A DNA stretch of 64,000 bases from Candidatus Methylophosphatis haderslevensis (lineage in GTDB: Bacteria; Pseudomonadota; Gammaproteobacteria; Burkholderiales; Rhodocyclaceae): positions 164,375 to 228,374 of the forward strand of contig JADJSA010000007.1 of NCBI GenBank assembly GCA_016711925.1, written 5' to 3'. Of this stretch, positions 34,162 to 42,422 are shown one piece after another (the first letter of the stretch is position 1; each line of letters starts with the position of its first letter). Under the pieces are notes generated by a model, which was not told the origin of the DNA, searched no databases, and worked only from the letters and a program-made list of their open reading frames with translations. A program made the translations under genes and the position numbers.

Positions 34162-35687
34162 AGCGCGAGCAGGCCGCAGATCGCCCCGACCACGGAAAAA
34201 TAGGTGATTTTCTGCGATGGCGACGCGTCGGCTTCCGCGATGAGGTTCATGCCGAGAAAGCCGGTACACACGGTTAGGATCATGCCGAAGATGGTTGTCA
34301 CGGTAAGTCGCACCATGGAATTGGACTGGCGGCGCAGCGTATCGCTGTCCAGATAGGTGCTCATGTCCTGGATCTCCTCGCGCACCTCGTTGTAGAGCCG
34401 GTCGGTGTCGAGGTTTTCGGTGCACATGCGAAACAGGTCGCGTGCCTGCGCCTGGTCCGACACGTCGTGGAACCAGTAGCGGTGCGTGAAGCGCAGGAAC
34501 ACCTCGAAGGTCTGGCGGATGCCGCGCTTGAACTGCCGCACGCTGTCGGCATTGTTGATTTCGAGCTTGTTCAGCGTGATTACCAGCCGGTCGGAGAGCA
34601 TCAGCAGGGCCGCCCGGTGAAAGTGCGCGATCATGAAGAGCAGGAAGTACTGGTGCCGGAACTGGCCGAGCATGCCGGTCTCGCGCTCGACGAAGGCGGC
34701 GTCTTTGGCGCTGCCGATCACCGCCAGCGTCCTGCCGCAGCAGACGAAGCGCGTGCTGAATTCGCGCGCCTCGTTGCACCAGTGGCGGTCGTAACAGTTG
34801 CGCTGCTCGAAACGCATCAGATGGCGGCGCGAGTAGGGCAGCGTCTGGCTGGGGCCGGGGGCGGCGGCAAGGCCGAGGCGCACGAAGTCGGCGCGCGTAA
34901 GCGCCAGCGGATCGTCTACCGCGAGATACGCCATCAGCGGCATGCGGTGATACTCGATATTGCGATAGCGCATCACCCCTGGCTCGCCCGAGTAGTGCGG
35001 TACCAGTGGCCGCAGCAGATATTCCCAGTGCGCGGCCACCGAGGGCGCGCGATAGCGCGCCACATGTGCCAGGTAGCGTTCGTCCTGCTCGTAGTCCGAG
35101 GTCGCGACGACCTGCCCACGGGCGCAGAGCCATTCGACACGCTCCAGGCAGTGGCTGGGCGAACCGTCCGCTTCCCAGTCCAGCGGATAGGCGCGGCCGA
35201 GTCCGTAGATCGTGTGCTGGACCCGATCGAGTCCCACGTCATCGGCATGGATCTCGATCGCCAGCAGTATCACGTCGATGTCGAAGAAGAAGTACAGCTC
35301 CACATGGCCGACGTCGAATATGGTCGGCGCCGCGCCGCGAACGGTGGTTACCCGGGCCTTGACAATGTCGTTGCGGCGGAACACGCGCACCGGCGATTCC
35401 GAATGCCAGGCGTTGGCCTTGCCGGCCAGACCCTCACCGTAGAGAAAACGCTGAACGTGAGGCAAGAAGGTGACGAACTCGTTGTAGTGCCGGCGCTGGA
35501 ATCTGGACTGGTCGCCGGTGAATTCGGACGACAGCTCGCGCCACGGGTTGTCCGGGCCGGCTTTCTCCAGCATTTCCCAGTCTTTCTGGTGCTGCTTGCC
35601 GTCGTCGATCTGCATCAACTGCAGCGGCCACAGCAGGATTTGCCGGTAGTGCCGGACGATCGTCGTCGAAACGCTGTCTTCAGCCAT
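34032..35687 (-). CDS. CorA-like membrane protein with GMN motif
   Basis: 551 residues. Most of the protein is a large soluble N-terminal region (MAEDSVSTTIVRHYRQILLWPLQLM ...). The C-terminus has two membrane spans, the first ending in LTVCTGFLGMNLI, the GMN signature of CorA Mg2+/Co2+ channels, the second ITYFSVVGAICGLLALYAIG, and a basic tail. A helical region before the spans (TENLDTDRLYNEVREEIQDMSTYLDSDTL) fits the CorA stalk. The N-terminal part is longer than in ordinary CorA, so ion specificity and function are uncertain. It converges with, and its end overlaps, the ppsR-like frame. Confidence 0.7.
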   Translation of the reverse strand: MAEDSVSTTIVRHYRQILLWPLQLMQIDDGKQHQKDWEMLEKAGPDNPWRELSSEFTGDQSRFQRRHYNEFVTFLPHVQRFLYGEGLAGKANAWHSESPVRVFRRNDIVKARVTTVRGAAPTIFDVGHVELYFFFDIDVILLAIEIHADDVGLDRVQHTIYGLGRAYPLDWEADGSPSHCLERVEWLCARGQVVATSDYEQDERYLAHVARYRAPSVAAHWEYLLRPLVPHYSGEPGVMRYRNIEYHRMPLMAYLAVDDPLALTRADFVRLGLAAAPGPSQTLPYSRRHLMRFEQRNCYDRHWCNEAREFSTRFVCCGRTLAVIGSAKDAAFVERETGMLGQFRHQYFLLFMIAHFHRAALLMLSDRLVITLNKLEINNADSVRQFKRGIRQTFEVFLRFTHRYWFHDVSDQAQARDLFRMCTENLDTDRLYNEVREEIQDMSTYLDSDTLRRQSNSMVRLTVTTIFGMILTVCTGFLGMNLIAEADASPSQKITYFSVVGAICGLLALYAIGKSRRLSDFLDALSDERLPLRAKYVALGNVFRKRTRSVF

Positions 35688-35875
35688 GATGTCTGTGCGG
35701 ACCAGTTCGGTGCCGCCAATTCTCGCAGATGCCGCGCCGCCGCGGGAGTATCTGGCCCGCGGGCGGACCGCCCGTGCAGCGCGGACAAGCGGGGAGAGGG
35801 CGCCGGCGATGGCACAATGCGCGCACCGGTCCGGCGCGCAGCGGACCTTCCAACCAGACACAGGCAAACCAGCGA

Positions 35876-36160
35876 ATGAACGTGCAATCCACCCGCATCA
35901 TCGTCAGCGTCATCGGCCAGGACAAGGTCGGCATCATCGCCGGCGTGTCGGCGGTCCTCGCGCAGGCGCAGGCCAGCATCCTCGACATTTCGCAGACCGT
36001 GATGCAGGACTGCTTCAGCATGATCATGATGGTCGATCTGGAAAAGGCCGCAGTCTCCTTCGATCAACTCAAGCACCTGCTGGCCGAGAAGGGCAACGAC
36101 CTGGGCGTGCGCATCGATGCCCAGCAGGAAGACGTGTTCCGCTACATGCACCGACTCTGA
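35876..36160 (+). CDS. ACT-domain protein (UPF0237)
   Basis: 94 residues, essentially a single ACT domain: MNVQSTRIIVSVIGQDKVGIIAGVSAVLAQ, then ILDISQTVMQDCFSMIMMVD and LGVRIDAQQEDVFRYMHRL. ACT domains bind small ligands, often amino acids. It lies 12 bases before the PFL-family gene; this pair is conserved together across many bacteria, so the two products probably work together. Function is not established. Confidence 0.88.
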   Translation: MNVQSTRIIVSVIGQDKVGIIAGVSAVLAQAQASILDISQTVMQDCFSMIMMVDLEKAAVSFDQLKHLLAEKGNDLGVRIDAQQEDVFRYMHRL

Positions 36161-36172
36161 GCGGGGGCCGAC

Positions 36173-37543
36173 ATGTCACGATTGCACTTCCAGCCCGAGG
36201 AAATTCTCGAAACCATCCGCATGGTCCAGATGGAAAATCTGGACATCCGGACCATCACCATGGGCATCAGCCTGCGCGATTGCGCCGATGCCGACCTCAA
36301 GACCTGCGCCACCCTGGCCTACGACAAGATCTGCCGCCTGGCGGCCCGGCTGGTCAAGGTCGGCGAAGAGATCGAGCGCGACTACGGCGTGCCGATCATC
36401 AACAAGCGCATCTCGGTCACGCCGATCGCCATGGTGGCCGAGCGTTGCGCCGCGGACGACTACACGCTGATGGCCACCAGCCTCGACCGCGCGGCAGCCG
36501 AGGTCGGGGTGAACTTCATCGGCGGATTCTCGGCGCTGGTGCAGAAGGGCTACACGCGCGGCGACCAGACGCTGATCGCCTCGATTCCCGACGCGCTGGC
36601 GAGCACCCAGCGCGTCTGCGCCTCGGTCAACGTCGCCACCACGAAGGCCGGCATCAACATGGACGCGGTGGCGCAAATGGGCCGCATCATCAAGCAGACG
36701 GCGGAAATGACTGCGGCGCAGGGCGGAGTCGGCTGCGCCAAGCTGGTGGTGTTCTGCAACGCGGTCGAAGACAACCCGTTCATGGCGGGTGCCTTCCACG
36801 GCATCGGCGAACCGGAATGCGTGATCAATGTCGGCGTCAGCGGACCGGGCGTGGTGCTGCGGGCGATCGAGCAGCATCCGGATGCCGACTTCGGCGAACT
36901 CGCGGCAATCATCAAGCGCACCGCGTTCAAGGTGACGCGCATGGGCGAGCTGGCCGGCCGGGTGGCCTCGCAGAAGCTCGGCGTTCCGTTTGGCATTGTC
37001 GACCTGTCGCTCGCACCGACACCGGCGCAGGGTGACAGCGTGGCACGCATCCTCGAGGAAATGGGCCTCGAGCGTGTCGGCACGCACGGCTCGACGGCGG
37101 CGCTGGCGATGCTCAACGATGCCGTGAAGAAGGGCGGGGCGATGGCCTCGACCCAGGTCGGCGGCCTGTCGGGCGCCTTCATCCCGGTCAGCGAGGACAT
37201 CGGCATGATCGAGGCCGCCGAACTCGGCGTGCTGAGCTTCGACAAGCTCGAAGCGATGACCTGCGTCTGCTCTGTCGGCCTGGACATGATCGCGATTCCC
37301 GGCGACACGCCGGCCGAAACCATCAGCGGCATCATCGCCGACGAGGCGGCGATCGGCATGATCAACCGCAAGACCACCGCGGTGCGGGTGATTCCGGTGC
37401 CGGGCAAACAGGTCGGCGATGCGGTGGAATTCGGCGGGCTGCTCGGGCGCGCGCCGATCATGCCGGTCAATACGATGTCCTGCGCGCGCTTCATCGCCCG
37501 CGGCGGCCGCATTCCGGCGCCGCTGCAGGCGTTGAACAACTGA
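36173..37543 (+). CDS. PFL-family / UPF0210 protein
   Basis: 456 residues of the UPF0210 (DUF711) family: EILETIRMVQMENLDIRTITMGISLRDC, VNFIGGFSALVQKGYTRGD, and a glycine-rich C-terminal part (CARFIARGGRIPAPLQALNN) related to pyruvate formate-lyase-like folds. The length is typical. No radical glycine motif of the true PFL type is assured, and the biochemical role is unknown. It is paired with the ACT protein upstream. Confidence 0.9.
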   Translation: MSRLHFQPEEILETIRMVQMENLDIRTITMGISLRDCADADLKTCATLAYDKICRLAARLVKVGEEIERDYGVPIINKRISVTPIAMVAERCAADDYTLMATSLDRAAAEVGVNFIGGFSALVQKGYTRGDQTLIASIPDALASTQRVCASVNVATTKAGINMDAVAQMGRIIKQTAEMTAAQGGVGCAKLVVFCNAVEDNPFMAGAFHGIGEPECVINVGVSGPGVVLRAIEQHPDADFGELAAIIKRTAFKVTRMGELAGRVASQKLGVPFGIVDLSLAPTPAQGDSVARILEEMGLERVGTHGSTAALAMLNDAVKKGGAMASTQVGGLSGAFIPVSEDIGMIEAAELGVLSFDKLEAMTCVCSVGLDMIAIPGDTPAETISGIIADEAAIGMINRKTTAVRVIPVPGKQVGDAVEFGGLLGRAPIMPVNTMSCARFIARGGRIPAPLQALNN

Positions 37544-37624
37544 TTGCGCGATGTCGCGGGCAAAGCGCAAACCCGGCGTCCGCGCGCCGCAACGCGATTT
37601 GGCCTCTACATGCAGCATGGCGCA

Positions 37625-37733
37625 AAGCCGCATGGACTGGCGTTCTTCAGGCAGCCTGCGCTGCGAAGTCCATTCCATGAGGTGTTCGGCATTGCATGCC
37701 CGCAGAGCGCCAATCCATGCGGGTTCCAGAGGC
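37625..37733. repeat. Dispersed ~109-bp palindromic repeat, copy E
   Basis: One of the best copies: starts AAGCCGCATGGACTGGCGTTC and ends CAGAGCGCCAATCCATGCGG followed by GTTCC. Outer arms pair almost perfectly. It lies 82 bases after the PFL gene. Confidence 0.85.
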
Positions 37734-37823
37734 GCGCATTGCGGAAATCGTGCACCGCATGTTGTGCCAATATGCGCTCGTGCAGACCGATTCACCGGCC
37801 GCATCACCCAGGGAGTGACCATC

Positions 37824-38183
37824 ATGCTTACCGCAACTTGCCACTGCGGCGCCGTGCGGATCGAGATTCCGCGCCGGCCGCGCAGCCTGACCAACTGCAA
37901 TTGCTCGATCTGCCGCCGCTACGGCACGCTGTGGGCCTACTACCCGGCGGCGCAAGTGCGGGTGGTCAGCGCGCCCGGTTCGACCAGCGCCTACGCGTGG
38001 GGCGACAAGCGGCTGCGATTCGTCAGATGCAGCACCTGCGGCTGCATCACGCACTGGGAACGCATCCATCCGACCGCCGACAGCAGAGTCGGCGTCAATG
38101 CCCGCAACTTTGAATCGAGCGCGCTCGGGCCGGTGCGGATCAGGCTGCTCGACGGGGCGTCCACGTGGAAGTACGTCGACTGA
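37824..38183 (+). CDS. GFA-family protein (glutathione-dependent formaldehyde-activating enzyme fold)
   Basis: 119 residues with a GGGAG ribosome site. Zinc-binding cysteines are in the expected GFA order: ATCHCGAVRIEI, NCNCSICRRYGTLWAY, and RCSTCGCITHWER. Members bind zinc and sometimes glutathione; most are of unknown substrate. The 3' end overlaps the acetyltransferase start. Confidence 0.85.
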   Translation: MLTATCHCGAVRIEIPRRPRSLTNCNCSICRRYGTLWAYYPAAQVRVVSAPGSTSAYAWGDKRLRFVRCSTCGCITHWERIHPTADSRVGVNARNFESSALGPVRIRLLDGASTWKYVD

Positions 38184-38701
38184 GCGCGCAAGCGATCGTC
38201 CGGCACGCCGCTGTTGAAGACGCGGATGCGATCGGCCGCGTTCGCGTCGCGGCGTGGCAGGCGGCCTACCGCGGGCACATGCCCGGAGACTATCTCGGCT
38301 CGCTCGACCCACGGGCGAATCTCGACGACCTCAGGGCAATCCTGAAATCGCGTGAACCGCCATTCCTTGTCCGGGTCGCCGAACTGGGCGGCGAGGTGGC
38401 GGCGTTCTCGATTCTCGGCCGCCCGCGCTACGCGGCCGGAGCCGACACACTCGAACTGTGGGCTCTGAACGTCGCGCCGCGCTACTGGCGACGAGGAATC
38501 GCCTGGGCACTGGTAGGACAGTCGCTCGACGACGCGCGAAGCAGCGGCGCCTTGACGCTGGAACTGTGGTGCATTCCGACCAACCGCGCGGCACGCGCGC
38601 TGTACGAATCGCGCGGTTTCAACCGAACCGGCCAGCACAGAACGACAGCAGCACTCACCGGGCATCCGCTGGACGAGATCGCCTACCGGGCGGCGCTTTG
38701 A
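38165..38701 (+). CDS. GNAT-family N-acetyltransferase
   Basis: 178 residues from a GTG overlapping the GFA gene by 19 bases. GNAT features: VRHAAVEDADAIGRVRVAAWQAAYRG at the start, ELWALNVAPRYWRRGIAWALV as the acetyl-CoA-binding motif A (RRGIAWAL instead of the more usual RGxGxG/A), and NRAARALYESRGFNRTG as motif B. The acceptor is unknown. Confidence 0.8.
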   Translation: MEVRRLSAQAIVRHAAVEDADAIGRVRVAAWQAAYRGHMPGDYLGSLDPRANLDDLRAILKSREPPFLVRVAELGGEVAAFSILGRPRYAAGADTLELWALNVAPRYWRRGIAWALVGQSLDDARSSGALTLELWCIPTNRAARALYESRGFNRTGQHRTTAALTGHPLDEIAYRAAL

Positions 38702-38817
38702 CGCAATGTGCTTCGCCGGCGATGCGGATTGCGCGGCCGCGAGTCCGGCGCTGTCGCCGCGCCGGCAATGCCGGCCGGCAGCGCGACCGACCCGCCGAGC
38801 GGCGGCCGTCGATGCGG

Positions 38818-39660
38818 TCAGCCCAGTTCCGCGCTGGCAGTCATCGCCGTTGTGCCGTCCGGCCCCTGCGCTTCGAGCAGCACCGTGTTCTGCGCGTCAG
38901 GCGTGCCGACCAGGCGGAAAGGCGCCAGGTCGAACAGCGGCGCCTGGCCGCGGAACGTGTAGGCGCTCACCGGCCGCTGCGCATTCAAACGAACCAGTTC
39001 CATCAGCAGCATCGCGGTGAGCGGCCCGTGCACCACCAGGCCGGGATAGCCCTCAACCCCGGTTGCATAGTCGCGGTCGTAGTGGATGCGATGGGCGTTG
39101 AAGGTGAGGGCGGAAAAGCGGAATAGCAGCGTCGGGTCCGGCGCCAGCAGGCGCGTCCATGAACCTGCCGGCGGCGGCGGCAACTCGCGCGGCTGCGGCG
39201 CCGCGACGGGCGCGCCCGGCTCGCGGTAGACGATGTCCTGCTCTTCCTCGATGCATACGCGGCCGTCCTGCGAAATCGCGTAGGCGACGGTGACGAAAGC
39301 CAGTTTGCCGGTCTTGCCCTCTTTCTGCGACACCGCGCGGATCACCGCCTTGCGTGACGCCGGCTTGCCGATCAGCAGCGGATGCAGGAACCGCAGCCGG
39401 GCGCCGGCGAACATGCGCCGCGGCAGTTCGATCGGCGGCATGAAACCGCCGCGTTGCGGATGCCCGTCCGCGCCCAGGCGCGACTGCGGCGCCCGCGGCA
39501 GGAAATAGAACCAGTGCCACAGCGGCGGCAGCGCCAGGCCCGCGGCAAACGCGGTCGTCGTGTCGTCGAAGGCGGCGGCGGCGGCCAGCACCGGTGCCAG
39601 GCCGATCGTGTCTTCGGTGGTTTCGCTGGCGCCGATCCATGCGCTATAGTCTATCGCCAT
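38818..39660 (-). CDS. meh: Mesaconyl-C4-CoA hydratase (citramalyl-CoA forming)
   Basis: 280 residues, an N-terminal MaoC-like/FAS1-type dehydratase (SETTEDTIGLAPV, LPPLWHWFYFLPRAPQSRLGADGHP) plus the hydratase region LLFRFSALTFNAHRIHYDRDYA and YPGLVVHGPLTAMLLMEL. Members of this group hydrate mesaconyl-C4-CoA to (S)-citramalyl-CoA in the 3-hydroxypropionate bi-cycle. Itaconyl- or related hydratases look similar, so the assignment rests on its place: nine bases after mct and opposite mcl-mch. It would supply the substrate that Mcl splits into pyruvate and acetyl-CoA. Confidence 0.85.
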   Translation of the reverse strand: MAIDYSAWIGASETTEDTIGLAPVLAAAAAFDDTTTAFAAGLALPPLWHWFYFLPRAPQSRLGADGHPQRGGFMPPIELPRRMFAGARLRFLHPLLIGKPASRKAVIRAVSQKEGKTGKLAFVTVAYAISQDGRVCIEEEQDIVYREPGAPVAAPQPRELPPPPAGSWTRLLAPDPTLLFRFSALTFNAHRIHYDRDYATGVEGYPGLVVHGPLTAMLLMELVRLNAQRPVSAYTFRGQAPLFDLAPFRLVGTPDAQNTVLLEAQGPDGTTAMTASAELG

Positions 39661-39669
39661 GATAGCCGC

Positions 39670-40905
39670 CTAGCGCAGGTCGACCGGACCGGCGATCACC
39701 TTGTGTTCGCGCAGTGTGCCGATCTGGCCGTCGGACAGGCCGAGCACTTCGCTCAGCACTTCGTCGGTGTGCTCGCCCAGCCGTGGCGCGCGGGTCGGCG
39801 CAAGCCGCGGCTCGCCGGAGAATTGCAGCGGCGAGCCGGGCACCAGGTAGTTGCCGATGCCCGGCTGTTCGATGCGCGAGAACAGCGGGTTCTTGGTCGA
39901 GCAGCGCGGGTCCGACTCGACCATCTGGCGGAATGTCTGGTACGGGCCCCAGCAAACCCGCGTACCGCTGAACGTCTCGCTGATTTCGTCCAGCGTGCGG
40001 TGGCGGAACCAGGGCCGCAGCACGCCCGAGATCGATTCGCGCGCGTCGAAGCGCTCGCCTTCCTTGCCGAGGTCGACGCCCAGCAGTTTCTCGAGCATCG
40101 TCATCTGCTCGCCGACGCCGGTGCTCTCGCACAGTTCCTGCCACTGCCGCCGCGTGATGGCAACGACATAGACATAGCGCCCGTCGAGGGTCTCGAACTC
40201 GCAGCCATAGGCGCCGAACAGGTAGTTGCCGTAAGAGCGGCGGTCGTCGTCGTTGACCTGCACCTCGGCGACATAGCCGAGGTTGCCCAGCATGGCGAAG
40301 GCGACGTCGGCCAGCGGCAGCCTGATGTACTGCCCCTGGCCGCTCAGCCGGCGCTGGCGCTCGGCGGCAAGGATGCCCATTGCCGCCGTGACCCCGGTGA
40401 TGGCGTCCCACGCCGGCAGCACATGGTTGACCGGATTGACCGCCTGCCCGCTGTGTTCCGGGCCGGTGACGAAGGGAAAGCCGACGGCGCAGTTGAGCGT
40501 GTAATCGACCGCCGAACTGCCGTCCGGATTGCCGGTCACGTTCATCATGATCAGATCGTCGCGGCGCTTGCGCAGCGTGTCGTAGCCGAGCCAGCCGGTG
40601 GTGGGGAAGTTGGTCAGGTAGATGCCGTTGCCGTCGCCCGGCGCGGTGATCAGGCCGGTGATCAGTTCCCGGCCTTCCGGGCTTCGGGTGTCGACCGCGA
40701 TCGAGCGCTTGCCCTTGTTGAGCCCCGCCCAGTACAGGCTCTTGCCCTCGTGGGTGACCGGCCAGCGGCGCGCGTCCAGGCCGCCGTCGATCGGGTCGAA
40801 GCGGATCACGTCGGCGCCCTGTTGTGCCAGCGTCATACCGCAAAGCGGCGCGGCGACGAATGCCGCCCCTTCCACGACGCGCAGGCCGCTCAATACCTTG
40901 TTCAT
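39670..40905 (-). CDS. mct: Mesaconyl-CoA C1-C4 CoA transferase
   Basis: 411 residues, family III CoA-transferase: MNKVLSGLRVVEGAAFVAAPLCGM, GGLDARRWPVTHEGKSLYWAGLNKGKRSI, and SAVDYTLNCAVGFP with the probable catalytic aspartate. It lacks the ENFRPG and GDY motifs of the two other transferases here and matches the mesaconyl-CoA intramolecular transferase type, which moves CoA from the C1 to the C4 carboxyl of mesaconate. The ATG at 40905 follows a GGGGA site; an earlier start would add 20 unrelated residues. Cotranscribed with meh. Confidence 0.87.
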   Translation of the reverse strand: MNKVLSGLRVVEGAAFVAAPLCGMTLAQQGADVIRFDPIDGGLDARRWPVTHEGKSLYWAGLNKGKRSIAVDTRSPEGRELITGLITAPGDGNGIYLTNFPTTGWLGYDTLRKRRDDLIMMNVTGNPDGSSAVDYTLNCAVGFPFVTGPEHSGQAVNPVNHVLPAWDAITGVTAAMGILAAERQRRLSGQGQYIRLPLADVAFAMLGNLGYVAEVQVNDDDRRSYGNYLFGAYGCEFETLDGRYVYVVAITRRQWQELCESTGVGEQMTMLEKLLGVDLGKEGERFDARESISGVLRPWFRHRTLDEISETFSGTRVCWGPYQTFRQMVESDPRCSTKNPLFSRIEQPGIGNYLVPGSPLQFSGEPRLAPTRAPRLGEHTDEVLSEVLGLSDGQIGTLREHKVIAGPVDLR

Positions 40906-41160
40906 GCGGAGTCCCCTTTTTTTTTGCGATGCGTGCAGGCTTGTGGTCGCCTGATGCATCGACACTTTTCCGGTCGCATGCCGTCGCGCCGCTTGTTCAG
41001 GCGTAGATCGGAAACCGGAATCCTGCTAAATTGTATTACGTCAGGCGGGTGTTTCGGGTCATGCAGGGTCGAACGACGTGAACGCCTTCGGCTCGGACTC
41101 GCCGGACCGGTTGTCCGCCAGCAAATCGGCGTGGCAATGCGACACTGGGGAGAGCGTCGA
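40906..41160. promoter_or_regulatory. Divergent intergenic region between mct-meh and the CoA-transferase/mcl/mch genes
   Basis: 255 bases with a nine-base T-run (40917-40925) and an AT-rich patch CTAAATTGTATTACG near 41025-41040 in otherwise GC-rich DNA. Both transcription units must start here, so a shared regulator-binding site is likely; no defined operator is recognised. Confidence 0.45.
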
Positions 41161-42411
41161 GTGGAAAACGAAATGGGCAGCGAAGCGGCGACAACTGGGG
41201 AGGTTGCGCCGAAGGGCCTGCCAATGACCGGCGTGCGCGTTATCGACGTCGGCACCTTCCTTGCCGGGCCGTATGCGGCATCGATCCTTGGGGAGTTCGG
41301 GGCGGAGGTGTTGAAGGTCGAGCACCCGATCGCCGGTGATCCGATGCGCCGCTTCGGCACGGCTACCAAGCGGCACGACGCCTCCCTGGCGTGGCTGTCG
41401 GAGGGTCGCAACAAGAAGTCGGTGACCATCGATTTGCGTCAGCCCAGGGGCGTGGAACTGTTCGTCCGCCTGGTGGCCAAGTCCGACGTGCTGGTGGAGA
41501 ACTTCCGCCCGGGCACGATGGAAGAATGGGGCCTGGGCTGGAAGGTTCTGAGCGAGGCCAATCCCGGTCTGGTGATGCTGCGCGTGTCGGGCTACGGGCA
41601 GACCGGTCCGTATCGCCGCCGCTCCGGCTTCGCCCACATCGCGCATGCGGTCGGCGGCCTGTCCTACCTTGCCGGTTTTCCCGGCGAGACGCCGGTGGTG
41701 CCGGGTACCGCACCGCTCGGCGACTACATGTCCAGCCTCTACGGCGCCATCGGCGTGATGCTGGCGCTGCGCCACAAGGAAAAGACCGGCGAAGGGCAGA
41801 TCGTCGATATCGGCATCTACGAGGCGGTGTTTCGCCAGATGGACGAAATGGCGGCGGCCTACGCGCTGTTCGGCAAGGTGCGCGAGCGCGAGGGCTCGGG
41901 TACGGTGATCGCCGTGCCGCACGGCCACTTCCGCACCCAGGACGGAAAATGGGTGGCCATCGCCTGCACCACCGACAAGATGTTCGAACGCCTGACCGAG
42001 GCCATGGAGCGGCCCGAACTTTGCTCGTCGGGCCTGTACGGCGAGCAGGGCAAGCGCCTGGCGGCGCGCGACGAAGTCAATCGCATTGTCATAGAGTGGG
42101 TCGGTTCGCTGACCCGCGACCAGGTGATGGATCGCTGCATCGCCGCGGAGGTGCCGATCGGCAAGCTCAACAGCATTGCCGACGTGTTCGAGGACGCGCA
42201 CTACAGCGCCCGCGAGGTGCTGGCCCGCGTGCAGGAGGAGGGCCTGGGCGAGGTAGTGGTGCCCGGGGTTGTGCCCAAGCTGTCGGAGACCCCGGGACGC
42301 GTCAGCAACCTCGGCCCGCCGCTGGGCAATGCGACCTATGAAGTGATGCGCGAACTGCTTGATCTGACTGCCGGCCAGATCGCCGAGTTGCGCCAGCACA
42401 AGATCATTTGA
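41161..42411 (+). CDS. smtA: Family III CoA-transferase, succinyl-CoA:malate CoA-transferase-like subunit (first)
   Basis: 416 residues from a GTG behind a GGGGAGAG site; an ATG four codons later is an alternative. CaiB/BaiF features: TGVRVIDVGTFLAGPYAA, SEGRNKKSVTIDL, VLVENFRPGTMEEWGLGW, and the catalytic aspartate in LGDYMSSLYGAIG. In Chloroflexus two related subunits, SmtA and SmtB, activate L-malate with succinyl-CoA. Which subunit this is cannot be told from sequence alone, so the symbol is tentative. The next gene is its close paralogue, 11 bases away. Confidence 0.78.
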   Translation: MENEMGSEAATTGEVAPKGLPMTGVRVIDVGTFLAGPYAASILGEFGAEVLKVEHPIAGDPMRRFGTATKRHDASLAWLSEGRNKKSVTIDLRQPRGVELFVRLVAKSDVLVENFRPGTMEEWGLGWKVLSEANPGLVMLRVSGYGQTGPYRRRSGFAHIAHAVGGLSYLAGFPGETPVVPGTAPLGDYMSSLYGAIGVMLALRHKEKTGEGQIVDIGIYEAVFRQMDEMAAAYALFGKVREREGSGTVIAVPHGHFRTQDGKWVAIACTTDKMFERLTEAMERPELCSSGLYGEQGKRLAARDEVNRIVIEWVGSLTRDQVMDRCIAAEVPIGKLNSIADVFEDAHYSAREVLARVQEEGLGEVVVPGVVPKLSETPGRVSNLGPPLGNATYEVMRELLDLTAGQIAELRQHKII

Positions 42412-42422
42412 TCGAGGATGCA

